Shown here one piece after another: positions 16,730 to 26,837 of a stretch of DNA of 52,572 nt. Source of the DNA: Gracilibacteraceae bacterium (GTDB lineage: Bacteria; Bacillota; Desulfitobacteriia; Desulfitobacteriales; Syntrophobotulaceae); NCBI GenBank assembly GCA_031266805.1, contig JAISAH010000070.1, positions 1 to 52,572 on the forward strand, read 5' to 3'. The position numbers and the translations under genes are program-made. Positions within the stretch are counted from its first letter, which is position 1. Every line of letters begins with the position of its first letter. The notes under the pieces were generated by a model, which ran no database searches, was not told where the DNA came from, and saw nothing but the letters and a program-made list of their open reading frames with translations.

Positions 16730-19018
16730 ATGTACGCATATACCCATGATGCCCAAACGGGCGGGCTATTACTAAATGACAGTACGCCGCTATTCTCAAA
16801 AGAACCTCGCCCTGTATATTGCCGTGAACTTGACATTCTCGGTTTTGATGCACATTTTAATTACGCCAAACAAGACAAAATTCCTTATATGTGGGCGGAG
16901 GCAAACTGCTATTGGTATCGTGGTCAGATAGTCGCAAAAACAAAAGGCGGCGCCCTGTACACCGCGCCTGAACTTGAGTTTGTAAACGATACTGACGGAA
17001 ATAGAGTTTTGCCGGATGATGAAACTCTACAGCCTGTCGATGTCGCCGTTATGGTAGAAAAAAACCGTGAACTGCTCGAAGTCATAGAGCAAGTCACGGT
17101 AAAGAAAATTTTTGATGTTTACAAACGTTACCGCAAGAAGCTGGACTGCTTCCATGTAGCTTTTTCGGGCGGCAAGGATAGCGTCGTCCTGCTTGACCTC
17201 GTTAAGAAAGCCTTGCCAAAAAGCGGTTTTATCGTCGTGTTCGGCGATACGGGTATGGAGTTCCCCGACACTTACGAAGTTATAGATAAGGTTGAATTGC
17301 AATGCCATATTGAGGAAATAGAATTTTATCGCGCCGTCTCGCATCTAAAGCCGGAGGAAAGTTGGAGGCTTTTTGGTCCACCATCGCGTGTCCTGCGATG
17401 GTGTTGCTCCGTGCATAAGTCTGCTCCGCAAACGCTTAAGTTGCGCGAAGTATTAGGTAAAAATCACTATGTTGGAATGGATTATGTCGGCGTTCGCGCT
17501 TATGAAAGTGCAACCCGTGCAGATTACGATTACGAGAACTACGGGAAAAAGCAAAAGGGACAATATTCTCATAATTCAATCTTGGAATGGTCTTCTGCAG
17601 AGATTTGGATGTACATTTACGCGCACAACCTTGCGATTAATAAAGCATATATAAAAGGAAATTCCCGTGCTGGTTGCTTGTTCTGCCCTATGGGTGGCGG
17701 CAAAGGTGATGCTATGCAACGACTATGTTATCAGGCGGAAATTGATGGCTTTATTGATATTATCAAGAGTACCAATGCCCGCGACTTGGGACACGCGAAT
17801 GCTCTGGAATCATACATTACCAATGGTGGATGGAACGCGAGGAAAAATGGACGTGACCTAAACATTAGCACACTCCATTATCAAGACGAGATTAAAGATG
17901 GAAAACTCCGAATTACTGTAACAAATCCTACGACTGATTGGCAGGAGTGGATAAAAACGCTCAAGGAAACACCGTTTGAATATAAACTTACAAAAACAAA
18001 GAGCGGATACACCGTAGATATTGCTGAATTTCTGCTTAAAGAACAGCCAGTTTTCATGAAAAAGTTCAAGCAAGTATTCAAAAAGGCGGCGTGCTGTGTC
18101 GGTTGCAGGGTTTGCGAAACCAACTGTCGTAATGGATGTATATCGTTCAAGCAAGGTCTGAAAATCGAAGGTTGCATGCATTGCGGACAATGCCATGACA
18201 TTGACGATGGCTGTTTAGTATATCACTCACTGAGACTACCGCAGGGAGGAGGAAAGAATATGAAGAGCATTAACTCATTTGCGAATCACGCGCCTAAACT
18301 TGATTGGGTAAAAGAATTCTTCGAAAAAAAGAACAATTATTGGGCGGACAATAATCTGGGACCCAATCAGGTGCCTATGTTCAAACGCTTTCTCAGAGAA
18401 GCCGGATTGCTTGAAAATAACGAGGCAACTCTCGTTGTTGATTTAATTGATACCGTAGGGTGGGAAAGCGAAGCAACATGGGGTATCATACTCTCAAATT
18501 TTGCCTATAACACTCAGTGTGAATGGTATATCCGACACCTTGAAAAAGGAAGAACTTTTCCTAGAGAAATGGTGTCGGATATGCTTATCGCTGTCGGTGT
18601 TAGTAAAAACGATGCAACATCAATAATAAACGCCTTTAAACGCCTTTGCGAACTTCCTCTCGGCACAAAGTTAAATTTTGGCACAGTCACCGAAAAAGGC
18701 AAACAAATTAAAACACTCACGCGTAACAAATCTACGCTTGAGGACAACCGCGTGGTGCTATACTCTCTATACAAGTTTGCCGAAGCCTGCGAGGGGTATT
18801 ACCAGTTCACGCTTACCCGCCTGCTTGACCACACAATAAAATCGGTCGGCATCAGTCCGACGCAGATTTTCGGTTTCGACCGTGATGACATGGAGAGTTT
18901 CCTAAACGGGCTGTCGGCGCGATACCCTGAATTCATCAATGCCACGTTCACGCACGATCTCAATAAGATTACTCTCCGTGAAGATAAAACATCAACTGAC
19001 GTGTTAAGTCTGTTTTAA
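16730..19018 (+). CDS. brxP: BrxP-like PAPS-reductase-family sulfurtransferase with Fe-S-type cysteines
   Basis: 762 residues. The PP-loop SGGKDS is at about 146-151 within FHVAFSGGKDSVVLLDL, the adenylation motif of PAPS reductases and of DndC. Conserved cysteines follow: LRWCCSVHK (about 225) and AGCLFCPMGGGKGD (about 315), a DndC-like set. Residues about 450-495 carry a ferredoxin-like cluster (CCVGCRVCETNC, then CMHCGQC). The last 250 residues are helical and may be a DUF4007-like domain. In BREX type 4 this protein stands where other BREX types have the methylase PglX. I infer that it installs sulfur on DNA with a cysteine desulfurase encoded elsewhere. Confidence 0.8.
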   Translation: MYAYTHDAQTGGLLLNDSTPLFSKEPRPVYCRELDILGFDAHFNYAKQDKIPYMWAEANCYWYRGQIVAKTKGGALYTAPELEFVNDTDGNRVLPDDETLQPVDVAVMVEKNRELLEVIEQVTVKKIFDVYKRYRKKLDCFHVAFSGGKDSVVLLDLVKKALPKSGFIVVFGDTGMEFPDTYEVIDKVELQCHIEEIEFYRAVSHLKPEESWRLFGPPSRVLRWCCSVHKSAPQTLKLREVLGKNHYVGMDYVGVRAYESATRADYDYENYGKKQKGQYSHNSILEWSSAEIWMYIYAHNLAINKAYIKGNSRAGCLFCPMGGGKGDAMQRLCYQAEIDGFIDIIKSTNARDLGHANALESYITNGGWNARKNGRDLNISTLHYQDEIKDGKLRITVTNPTTDWQEWIKTLKETPFEYKLTKTKSGYTVDIAEFLLKEQPVFMKKFKQVFKKAACCVGCRVCETNCRNGCISFKQGLKIEGCMHCGQCHDIDDGCLVYHSLRLPQGGGKNMKSINSFANHAPKLDWVKEFFEKKNNYWADNNLGPNQVPMFKRFLREAGLLENNEATLVVDLIDTVGWESEATWGIILSNFAYNTQCEWYIRHLEKGRTFPREMVSDMLIAVGVSKNDATSIINAFKRLCELPLGTKLNFGTVTEKGKQIKTLTRNKSTLEDNRVVLYSLYKFAEACEGYYQFTLTRLLDHTIKSVGISPTQIFGFDRDDMESFLNGLSARYPEFINATFTHDLNKITLREDKTSTDVLSLF

Positions 19019-19030
19019 GGGGGAGATACC

Positions 19031-22000
19031 ATGAACAAGTATAATGAGTATTTTGATATCGACGAGGGCTATTGGCCGGAGATAAACCCCAGTTCTATCA
19101 AAGATCCGTCAAACAAATGGGAAAAGACATTCCCGCATAAAACCTTTGTTGATCTCCTTAAGGCGACCGAGCGTATGCTTGCGCGCGGTACAAACAGCGA
19201 CAAAAAAGGCATCTGGATTGAGGGCGCCTATGGCACGGGCAAATCACGGGTGGCTTGGACGTTAAAAAACCTTCTGGACTGTTCTGACGCGGCTCTCGAA
19301 AACTACTTTGCCGAATATCCGGCTTTACAGGATGAGCCTGATTTGCGAGATAAATTACTCGGTCACAAGCAGGGCAAAATCATAACGGCTTACCGATATG
19401 CTTCCGGCGGCATCGGCAGTGATCGCGCGCTTATTATGGCCGTTTATGAAAGCGTTACCAGAGCTCTGCGTGACGCGGGCATATCATACAAAGGCGAAAA
19501 CAGTCTTCGTGGAGGCGTGGCTTTATGGCTTTCCGATGATGCAAACAAGGCGTTCTTCAACACGCTTATCGCCTTGCCTGAATATAGAGGGCTGGGCAGC
19601 TTTGCCGGTAAATCCGCCGACGACATTATCAGTTTGCTGAAGAATTTGAATGCCAATACTGATGCTTTAATGGAAGATATTTTTTCTCTCGCAGAAAGCC
19701 GTGGAATCACCGCTCTCACCACCAATATGGACGAACTGATAGCATGGCTTACAGATATCATTGACCAGAATAGCCTCAAGGCTATTGTTCTTGTTTGGGA
19801 TGAATTTTCGGCTTATTTCAAGAAAAATCGTACAACACTCGACGAATTCCAAAAACTCGCTGAACTTTCAAACATCAAGCCGTTTTACCTGATGATAGTT
19901 ACCCATATGTCGGGATCAATTTTCAGCGAAACCGACCAAACTGGCAAAATCGTTCGTGATCGTTTTGTGCGCAAAGAGATTGAACTGCCCGATTCTATTG
20001 CTTTCGAATTAATCAAGCATGCCCTCAAGGTTAAAGATCATCAAAAGGATATTTGGGATACTCTTGCCGATGAGATTAACAGCCGCATTCCGTTTTCACG
20101 CGAAGCTGTTCGTCAAGCGGTGTGGAAAGACTCCAGTTTTGGTGATGATGTGCTGAAAGGCTTGCTTCCGCTCCATCCGCTTGCCGCTTTGCTTCTCAAG
20201 AATATTTCAAATGCATTTGCCTCTAACCAGCGAAGCATGTTTAACTTCATCAAAAATGCTGAGACCGAGAATCTCCAAGCATTCCAATGGTTTATTGACA
20301 CTCATAGCCCTGACAATACGGATATACTGAGCATTGACTTTCTTTGGAATTTTTTCTACGAGAAAGGCACGGACGACTATAGCTCTGGTGAAGGCAGAAG
20401 TAATCTTGATTCCATAATTCGCACTATTCTTGACACATATCTTATAAATGAAGAACGTCTAAATAGCGAGCAGAGACGTATTCTAAAAACAGTTCTGATG
20501 ATGCAGGCTATCAGCCAGAAACTCGGCGATAGTGTAGATTTGTTACTGCCTACAGAGAAAAATATCAACCATGCCTTTGAAGGCACTGATTTTGAGGAAA
20601 ACAGAGCCGTTACTATTATCAAGAACCAGTTGGTGAAAGGATATGGCATCCTTTACGCCAAGCCGATGGGCAATGGTAAGGTTCAATATGCCGCCGCCGC
20701 CGTATCCGGCGACCAAGCACAGATCGATAATATTAAAAACCGTATTGTCAGCGAAACGAAGACAGCATCTCTGGTATCAAGCGGCGACCTTTCTTCCGCT
20801 CTTTCTTTAAGCGCGGCCTTGCGTTTCCGCTATGATGTCACTCCGGTCACAATTGAGAACTTCACAGTGACCATAAATAAAATTACAAACGAACATACCA
20901 CATATAAACTTATGGCGGTTCTGTCATTTGCTCGTAATGATGAAGAACAAAATAAAATTCGTGAACTCATCAAAAACGCAATAAAAAACGACCGCTATAA
21001 AGACCTTGTTTTTATAGACGCATCTTCTGCCGTTTTAGGGGGAGAGCGCTTTGGACAATGGGTGGAGTGCGCCGCCAATGAGGAATATTGGAGAGCTAAG
21101 GACAGTAAACTTGCGGATGAAATGTCCCGTAAGGCAAAAAGCATTCTTGACGACTGGAAAACCGATGTCGCCAACGGCTCATTTACTGTGTATTCGGCGT
21201 TTATGAAATCCGGCGAGCAGTATAGCAGCGCGTCGTCTGCCCTTGGAACTCTTTCGAATATAGTTATTCGCAAATATCCGCTATCATTTGACAATGTCAA
21301 GGTCAGCGACAATTTTTTCCTCGTATCCAGTTTGCCGTCGGGTGCGAAATATGGCATTACCCAGACCTGCGGAGGCCTTTTCCAGCAAGCGTCCGTAGCG
21401 GCTATGATGCAAGGAGCATGGCAAATTCCCAGTTATTGGGAAAAGCGGCCGTCATTGCCTCTCTCAAAGCTTAAATTAAAAATAGATGAGTTGATCAACA
21501 AGACGTTTATAGGTGAGGAACGCCGCATAGCAGTCGGAGACATCTTTGATTTTTTGATAGAACAAGGCTTCATGCCCTGTAATCTCTATGCCCTTTTAAC
21601 GGGTTTCTTGCTTAAGGAATACGCAACCGACACCTATCGTTATAGCGATGGTGAAACCGGAGATAAAATGAGTGCAGATAAACTTGCCGAAATTGTTGGC
21701 GAGTACATCAAGCATAAAAACACGCCGATTGCTCGTTACAAAGAAAAATACATCGCTGTAATGAGCAAAGAACAGATTGCTTTTATCGAGTTCGCAAAAG
21801 TCGTGTTTGGCATACCTGATAATATTTCTATAGAGCAAACCGCCGCGCGTATCCGCTCAAAACTGAAAGACTTAGGGTATCCCATCTGGTGTTTCAAAGA
21901 GATAGAGACAAACGAGCTTGAAGACTTCCTTGAAAAACTTGCAGCCATAGCTAATTCAAGCAGCAGTGGTGAAAGTGTTTCAAAGATAGCTTCATCCATT

Positions 22001-23221
22001 GGCTATATGTCTTTACAAACACCCACAGCCGCAGGTAATCTCTCTATTCTTTTAACAAAAGAGAATGCGCTTAAAGCAATTAACGAATTTTTGACGATGT
22101 TTGAAAACGGCGATATTCTCAGGCTGGCAAAGGAAATTAAGGCCCCGGATCTCCTTCTTGACGTGAAACGGCAAGTCGGCTCAGGCGAGGCTTTGTGGTT
22201 GTGGGATCAGGAAACCGGCGAAGATGAACTTCACAAGTTACTTGCCGATTATAAAATTGTTGCCGCGAGTAATCAAATCAATGCTAAAACATCATCTCTT
22301 TCCACTTGTCTTGGCGAATGGCGTGAGAAGGCGAAGTCAATTAGAATTCCCTGTTCAGCCCTTATTGCAGAGGTTCCAGATCTTAAGGCGATACTTGGAT
22401 GCTTGCGTGACATCTTGACGTCAGGTGAACTGGCTTATGAAAAACGCGAGACATTTCTGACAAAACTTGAAACTAACGGCACGGCGTTTAAAGAATTTTT
22501 TTCAACAACTACATCTGTGTTCAAAAATATATACTCATCTCATCTGACTGGATTTAGTGAGAGTGAAATCAACATCTTATACTCCAAATTGCCCGTGACC
22601 TCGTTTACTTCTGACAAATCGGACTTTGAAAAACTTGTCGCGTCTGAGGCTGAAAAAATCAGAGGCGAACAAGCGAAGTATAAATTACATCAACTTTGGG
22701 AAGAAAAAACAGGTTCTATGACGCCGAGGGATTGGTCCGCCAAGAACAGAACTCCTATTCTTTCTCTTGTCCCAATCTCATTGCACGGAGATGCACGACG
22801 GGCGTTTGGCGCCATTAACAGAAATAATCCTGAAGATGGCGAAGTGAAGTTTGCGCTGGAGTTTTTGCAACGTAAAGCCTCATTCCTAAATGACCTGGGC
22901 GACAAATCGAAAATTGATGCTGTATTTATCCGTGATATCATCGGACGTTTCTTGGTGATTTTGCCTGATGCCGATGCGGTCAGGTCAAAGCTTGAAGCCG
23001 TTGTTACAACCCTCCCGTATGATTGGTATGGCGACCCGATTGTAAGGTGTGAAGTAGAGAAGTTCGCCCAAGCAAGATATAACCAAGGAGGCAATGAAAG
23101 AGTTCTCGATCGTATTGAAAAAATGGATGCCGATAAGGCGAAAGAGTATCTTAAGCGGCTTATCAAAGACAATATGAATGTCGGTATTGAAATTATCTCG
23201 GAAGGAGGAGATGAAGCGTGA
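19031..23221 (+). CDS. brxC: BrxC-like large P-loop ATPase
   Basis: 1396 residues. Walker A GAYGTGKS at 65-72; Walker B in AIVLVWDEFSAYF near 255. The N-terminus and the FYLMIVTHMSG segment fit the BrxC/PglY (DUF6079-type) ATPases of BREX systems, which are very large and needed for both modification and phage exclusion. Start ATG 19031 has a strong ribosome site (GGGGGAG), 12 bp after brxP. Its stop overlaps the GTG of pglZ (GTGA). The remaining 1000 residues are mostly helical, with no further motif I can name. Confidence 0.85.
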   Translation: MNKYNEYFDIDEGYWPEINPSSIKDPSNKWEKTFPHKTFVDLLKATERMLARGTNSDKKGIWIEGAYGTGKSRVAWTLKNLLDCSDAALENYFAEYPALQDEPDLRDKLLGHKQGKIITAYRYASGGIGSDRALIMAVYESVTRALRDAGISYKGENSLRGGVALWLSDDANKAFFNTLIALPEYRGLGSFAGKSADDIISLLKNLNANTDALMEDIFSLAESRGITALTTNMDELIAWLTDIIDQNSLKAIVLVWDEFSAYFKKNRTTLDEFQKLAELSNIKPFYLMIVTHMSGSIFSETDQTGKIVRDRFVRKEIELPDSIAFELIKHALKVKDHQKDIWDTLADEINSRIPFSREAVRQAVWKDSSFGDDVLKGLLPLHPLAALLLKNISNAFASNQRSMFNFIKNAETENLQAFQWFIDTHSPDNTDILSIDFLWNFFYEKGTDDYSSGEGRSNLDSIIRTILDTYLINEERLNSEQRRILKTVLMMQAISQKLGDSVDLLLPTEKNINHAFEGTDFEENRAVTIIKNQLVKGYGILYAKPMGNGKVQYAAAAVSGDQAQIDNIKNRIVSETKTASLVSSGDLSSALSLSAALRFRYDVTPVTIENFTVTINKITNEHTTYKLMAVLSFARNDEEQNKIRELIKNAIKNDRYKDLVFIDASSAVLGGERFGQWVECAANEEYWRAKDSKLADEMSRKAKSILDDWKTDVANGSFTVYSAFMKSGEQYSSASSALGTLSNIVIRKYPLSFDNVKVSDNFFLVSSLPSGAKYGITQTCGGLFQQASVAAMMQGAWQIPSYWEKRPSLPLSKLKLKIDELINKTFIGEERRIAVGDIFDFLIEQGFMPCNLYALLTGFLLKEYATDTYRYSDGETGDKMSADKLAEIVGEYIKHKNTPIARYKEKYIAVMSKEQIAFIEFAKVVFGIPDNISIEQTAARIRSKLKDLGYPIWCFKEIETNELEDFLEKLAAIANSSSSGESVSKIASSIGYMSLQTPTAAGNLSILLTKENALKAINEFLTMFENGDILRLAKEIKAPDLLLDVKRQVGSGEALWLWDQETGEDELHKLLADYKIVAASNQINAKTSSLSTCLGEWREKAKSIRIPCSALIAEVPDLKAILGCLRDILTSGELAYEKRETFLTKLETNGTAFKEFFSTTTSVFKNIYSSHLTGFSESEINILYSKLPVTSFTSDKSDFEKLVASEAEKIRGEQAKYKLHQLWEEKTGSMTPRDWSAKNRTPILSLVPISLHGDARRAFGAINRNNPEDGEVKFALEFLQRKASFLNDLGDKSKIDAVFIRDIIGRFLVILPDADAVRSKLEAVVTTLPYDWYGDPIVRCEVEKFAQARYNQGGNERVLDRIEKMDADKAKEYLKRLIKDNMNVGIEIISEGGDEA

Positions 23222-25356
23222 AAACGGTTACAGTGGAAAGCGCTCTCGTCAGCATTGGGAAATACTTGACGAGCGATGTCGCTACCTCATATATCGTCGT
23301 GGTAGATGATGCCATAGAATATGCCGACATTGTTTATAATCTCAGCACACTTAGGCAAATGCGTGTTAGCGATTATTGCGCAACTGAAGATGCATTTCCT
23401 GATTACGATGCTCTTTGCGTGGCACTTTCCACTGTTACTCAAAATACACTGCTTCTTGGATTCGGAGAAAGCGTTCACTTAAGCGGGAATGCGAATGTTC
23501 TTGGCCGGTTAAAAGATTTGTCCCTTGCGGCAAAGGCGGTTGTTTTGTGCCGCGGCATCAGGGAAGTGGTGAAGTCTCTTTGCGCGGACGACAACAAGTT
23601 TAATGCAGCGCGAAGAGTTTGTTTTCTAAGGGCGGGACGGACTTATGACATCATAAATTTCCCGGCGATATTAAATGTTCCCGCAGAAGCGGGGGTGAAG
23701 GCCCTTTTACAGCGGTTGGAAGGCGGGGGGGCAAGTTCTGTATTTGTAAAAACAACTTTACCCCTAATACATGTTAGAGAGGTAACTACGGCATATGGAG
23801 CGATTCAGCAAACAGAGCCTGCTTTTGCAATTCCGGCGACTTGCCTGACGGATTCGCTTTGGGAAGAATACCTTGCTGACACCAACCTTGAGGGATATGG
23901 ATTGTTTCATTGGCGTTATTTTTTGAAGATGAAATCCGAACCGCCTAAAGATGAGTATTTAAAATATGTAGTTGAGAAAGCTGATAGTTATGACTGCTAC
24001 AAAAAACTGATTTTTATGGCGTTATTGGATTTTTCACCGAGACATAAAAAGTTTTCCGCCATGTACAAGGCGCGTAAAGCACTATTAAAAAACATTAAAG
24101 ACAATGAAATTGCTGAATATGTGGCCGAGACAAAATCAAAGGACGACGATAGAGTTTATTACCTAACTGATAACACAAGTTTGGAAAGACAAGCGATTAT
24201 AGAATCGCTGGATGGTACATCCGCCATGCTCAATTCATTAGAAACCATATACCCCGCATTGGCAGAGTATCTCCATGACTATGTTTTTAACGGGGATAAG
24301 GCCGAACTTTTAACAGGCTACTTCGCTGACTATAAACGACAAAAATTAACGAACCGTCTCTCCCCTGAATTTCATCAAAGGGTTATTGATTTAGCTGCGG
24401 CCGGAAACCGTCCGTACAACACCCTTAAAACAAGGGGTGAAGTCCTCGACAGCCTTAGCAAAAAAAACACCACCTTATACTGGATTGATGCGCTTGGCTC
24501 AGAATACGCCGGGTATATTCAGAGCCGCGCAAAAACTCTTGGATTAAAAATATCTATTAATATCGTTCGCGCCAATCTTCCAACCATTACTTCGCTAAAC
24601 AAAGATTTTTATGATACATGGAATGGCCGTAAAGTAAAAAGGAATGAACTGGATGAAGTCAAGCATAAAGGCGAACAGGACTTCAACTACGAAACTACCA
24701 AATTCCCGATTCACCTTGCGTCTGAACTGGCAATAATAGATGATTTTTTAGAATGGGCAGTTTCTCAATTGACAGGCAAGAAAACTGACAAGATTTTGCT
24801 TGTATCCGACCATGGCGCAAGCAGGCTTGCTGTTATCAACGAGCAGGAATGCAAATGGGAAATGGCTTCTAAAGGACAGCATTCCGGTCGCTGTTGTCCG
24901 TGCAGCGAAGCTGATGTCAAGTCAAAATACGCAACACAGGAAAACGGATTCTGGGTACTCGCTAATTATGACCGGTTTAAAGGCGGACGTAAAGCTAGTG
25001 TAGAAGTTCACGGCGGGGCCACCCTTGAAGAAGTTGTCATTCCGTTGATTGAAATAGAACTATTTGACAATAAAATAACCGTGAGCAATACTACGCCGTC
25101 AATAACTACAAGTTTCAAAAAGAATGCGGAAATTGTGTTGTTCAGTATCAGTAATTTGAAGGCTGTTTGGGTGCGAGTAAATGGCAAACAGTACACCGCT
25201 GAAGCTGAAGGCCAGAAACATAAGATAGTCTTTGCGGACATCAAGAAAACTGGAAAGTACAGTGCTGATGTATTTGAAGGCGATAACTTGATTGGGCAAG
25301 TTGAATTTGAAGTCCAGCGCGAGAGCGGCAGAACAAACGATAAAGACTGGTTTTAA
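23218..25356 (+). CDS. pglZ: PglZ-domain protein (alkaline-phosphatase fold)
   Basis: 712 residues. The PglZ core is seen as LYWIDALGSEYAGYI (about 419), IVRANLPTITSLNKDFY, ILLVSDHGASRL (about 526) and EVHGGATLEEVVIPLIEIE near 600. These correspond to the metal-binding Asp and Asp-His sets of the alkaline phosphatase superfamily, as in PglZ of all BREX types. The N-terminal 200 residues look like a separate alpha/beta domain. GTG start at 23218 with GGAGGA upstream, coupled to brxC by GTGA. It is the hallmark gene that makes this a BREX locus rather than a Dnd locus. Confidence 0.9.
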   Translation: MKTVTVESALVSIGKYLTSDVATSYIVVVDDAIEYADIVYNLSTLRQMRVSDYCATEDAFPDYDALCVALSTVTQNTLLLGFGESVHLSGNANVLGRLKDLSLAAKAVVLCRGIREVVKSLCADDNKFNAARRVCFLRAGRTYDIINFPAILNVPAEAGVKALLQRLEGGGASSVFVKTTLPLIHVREVTTAYGAIQQTEPAFAIPATCLTDSLWEEYLADTNLEGYGLFHWRYFLKMKSEPPKDEYLKYVVEKADSYDCYKKLIFMALLDFSPRHKKFSAMYKARKALLKNIKDNEIAEYVAETKSKDDDRVYYLTDNTSLERQAIIESLDGTSAMLNSLETIYPALAEYLHDYVFNGDKAELLTGYFADYKRQKLTNRLSPEFHQRVIDLAAAGNRPYNTLKTRGEVLDSLSKKNTTLYWIDALGSEYAGYIQSRAKTLGLKISINIVRANLPTITSLNKDFYDTWNGRKVKRNELDEVKHKGEQDFNYETTKFPIHLASELAIIDDFLEWAVSQLTGKKTDKILLVSDHGASRLAVINEQECKWEMASKGQHSGRCCPCSEADVKSKYATQENGFWVLANYDRFKGGRKASVEVHGGATLEEVVIPLIEIELFDNKITVSNTTPSITTSFKKNAEIVLFSISNLKAVWVRVNGKQYTAEAEGQKHKIVFADIKKTGKYSADVFEGDNLIGQVEFEVQRESGRTNDKDWF

Positions 25357-25373
25357 TGGAGGGAGCATCCAGA

Positions 25374-26837
25374 ATGATTGATAAACTAAAAAACTGTTTT
25401 GACGAGATGGTCGTTTACAAAGATCTGAAAGCGAGCAATTTCTTCTCAGCGTTGAGTCTGCCATCATTTATGCGCGATTGGCTCCTTCGCAGATTTGAGG
25501 ATGAGAGCGGTGTATTCAGTGAGGATGAGCTTATTGAGTTTGTAAGGGAATTCATACCTCGCAAAGAAGACTGGACGGCAATTAAGAATCGTATCATCAA
25601 GGAAAATGAGCGGGTCAAATTCCTTGCTAAAATTTCAGTTGATATTGACATCCGTACTGGCGAAGTATCGTTTGCTTTGCTGGACTTTGGTTTGACTTCG
25701 AAGCAGACGATCATAGAAGATATGGTATGGGATTCGTGCAAAAAAGAACTTGTCAAGGGACGCGAGTCATGGGGAATGCTTGAACTTGCCTACCGTCCTC
25801 CTAACGACAGCGGTACGCCCAAATTACCCGGAAAAATCCGCCTTGTTAACTTCAAGAACTTTTGCCCCTACTCAATTGAACTTGATTATTATAAAGATGT
25901 CCGTAGCGAGTTTCAAATTTCCGAGTGGATCGACGTCTTACTTGGCGCCGTCGACTACAACGCCGGCGGTTATAAGAGCGAGGAAGAAAAGTTGACCATG
26001 CTTACAAGACTGCTTCCTTTCACAGAAAAACGCCTTAATCTCATTGAACTCGCGCCAAAAGGCACAGGTAAATCCTATCTGTTTGGTCGTGTTAGTCGCT
26101 TCGGTTGGCTTTCGAGCGGCGGTGTTATGAGCCGTGCGAAAATGTTCTACGATATTTCAAAGCGCACGGAAGGGCTAGTTTCTGGTAATGACTTCATAAC
26201 CCTTGATGAGGTTCAGACTATCTCTTTTACTGATGTAGACGAAATGAGGGCTGTGTTAAAGGGATATCTCGAATCGGGTGTATATACAGTAGCTAACTAC
26301 GAGGGTGTGGCCGACGCCGGTGTAATTCTTTGTGGGAATATTTCCAAAGAAACTATGGATAATGATGGCACAACAAATATGTTCGAAGAATTACCTGCCG
26401 TTTTCCATGAATCTGCCCTTATTGAGCGTTTCCACGGCTTCATTAAAGGTTGGCATATTCCGAGGATGAACGATGACCTTAAAATATCAGGTTGGGCATT
26501 GAACTCCGAATATTTCTGTGCAATACTGCATGAACTCAGGAGTGATACTATGTATAGAGCAGTTGTTGACAGATTGGTGAATGTGCCGGAAGCGGCTGAT
26601 ACCCGTGACACAGAAGCTGTCAAACGCATAGCTACAGCATATTTGAAGTTGTTATTCCCGAATGTCAGGAAAACGGCAGATATAACCGCTCGTGAGTTCA
26701 CCCGTTACTGCCTGCGACGCGCTTGTGCTATGCGCGCTACCATTAAGAATCAGTTGGGAATATTGGATTCCGAGTATAGAGGTAAAGATATCCCACGGTT
26801 TTCAGTAAATGAGGAAATTTGCAAGAATGAAAGATAG
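25374..26837 (+). CDS. brxL: BrxL-like AAA+ protein, short form without a Lon-like C-terminus
   Basis: 487 residues from ATG 25374, preferred over ATG 25356 because GGAGGGAG lies 8-11 bp upstream. Walker A is in LIELAPKGTGKSYLFG (about 226-233), followed by SSGGVMSRAKMFYD and Walker B in DFITLDEVQ (about 272-280), all BrxL hallmarks. In BREX type 1, BrxL is near 680 residues with a Lon-like C-terminal domain. Here the protein ends soon after the ATPase lid (IKNQLGILDSEYRG), so that domain seems absent. No frameshifted continuation was seen downstream. Likely role: DNA-encircling motor for exclusion. Confidence 0.85.
   Translation: MIDKLKNCFDEMVVYKDLKASNFFSALSLPSFMRDWLLRRFEDESGVFSEDELIEFVREFIPRKEDWTAIKNRIIKENERVKFLAKISVDIDIRTGEVSFALLDFGLTSKQTIIEDMVWDSCKKELVKGRESWGMLELAYRPPNDSGTPKLPGKIRLVNFKNFCPYSIELDYYKDVRSEFQISEWIDVLLGAVDYNAGGYKSEEEKLTMLTRLLPFTEKRLNLIELAPKGTGKSYLFGRVSRFGWLSSGGVMSRAKMFYDISKRTEGLVSGNDFITLDEVQTISFTDVDEMRAVLKGYLESGVYTVANYEGVADAGVILCGNISKETMDNDGTTNMFEELPAVFHESALIERFHGFIKGWHIPRMNDDLKISGWALNSEYFCAILHELRSDTMYRAVVDRLVNVPEAADTRDTEAVKRIATAYLKLLFPNVRKTADITAREFTRYCLRRACAMRATIKNQLGILDSEYRGKDIPRFSVNEEICKNER

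Noticed and set aside
25356-25373. Upstream ATG 25356 as the brxL start
   Set aside because: It begins inside the pglZ stop region and would bury the GGAGGGAG ribosome site within the coding sequence; ATG 25374 is correctly spaced.
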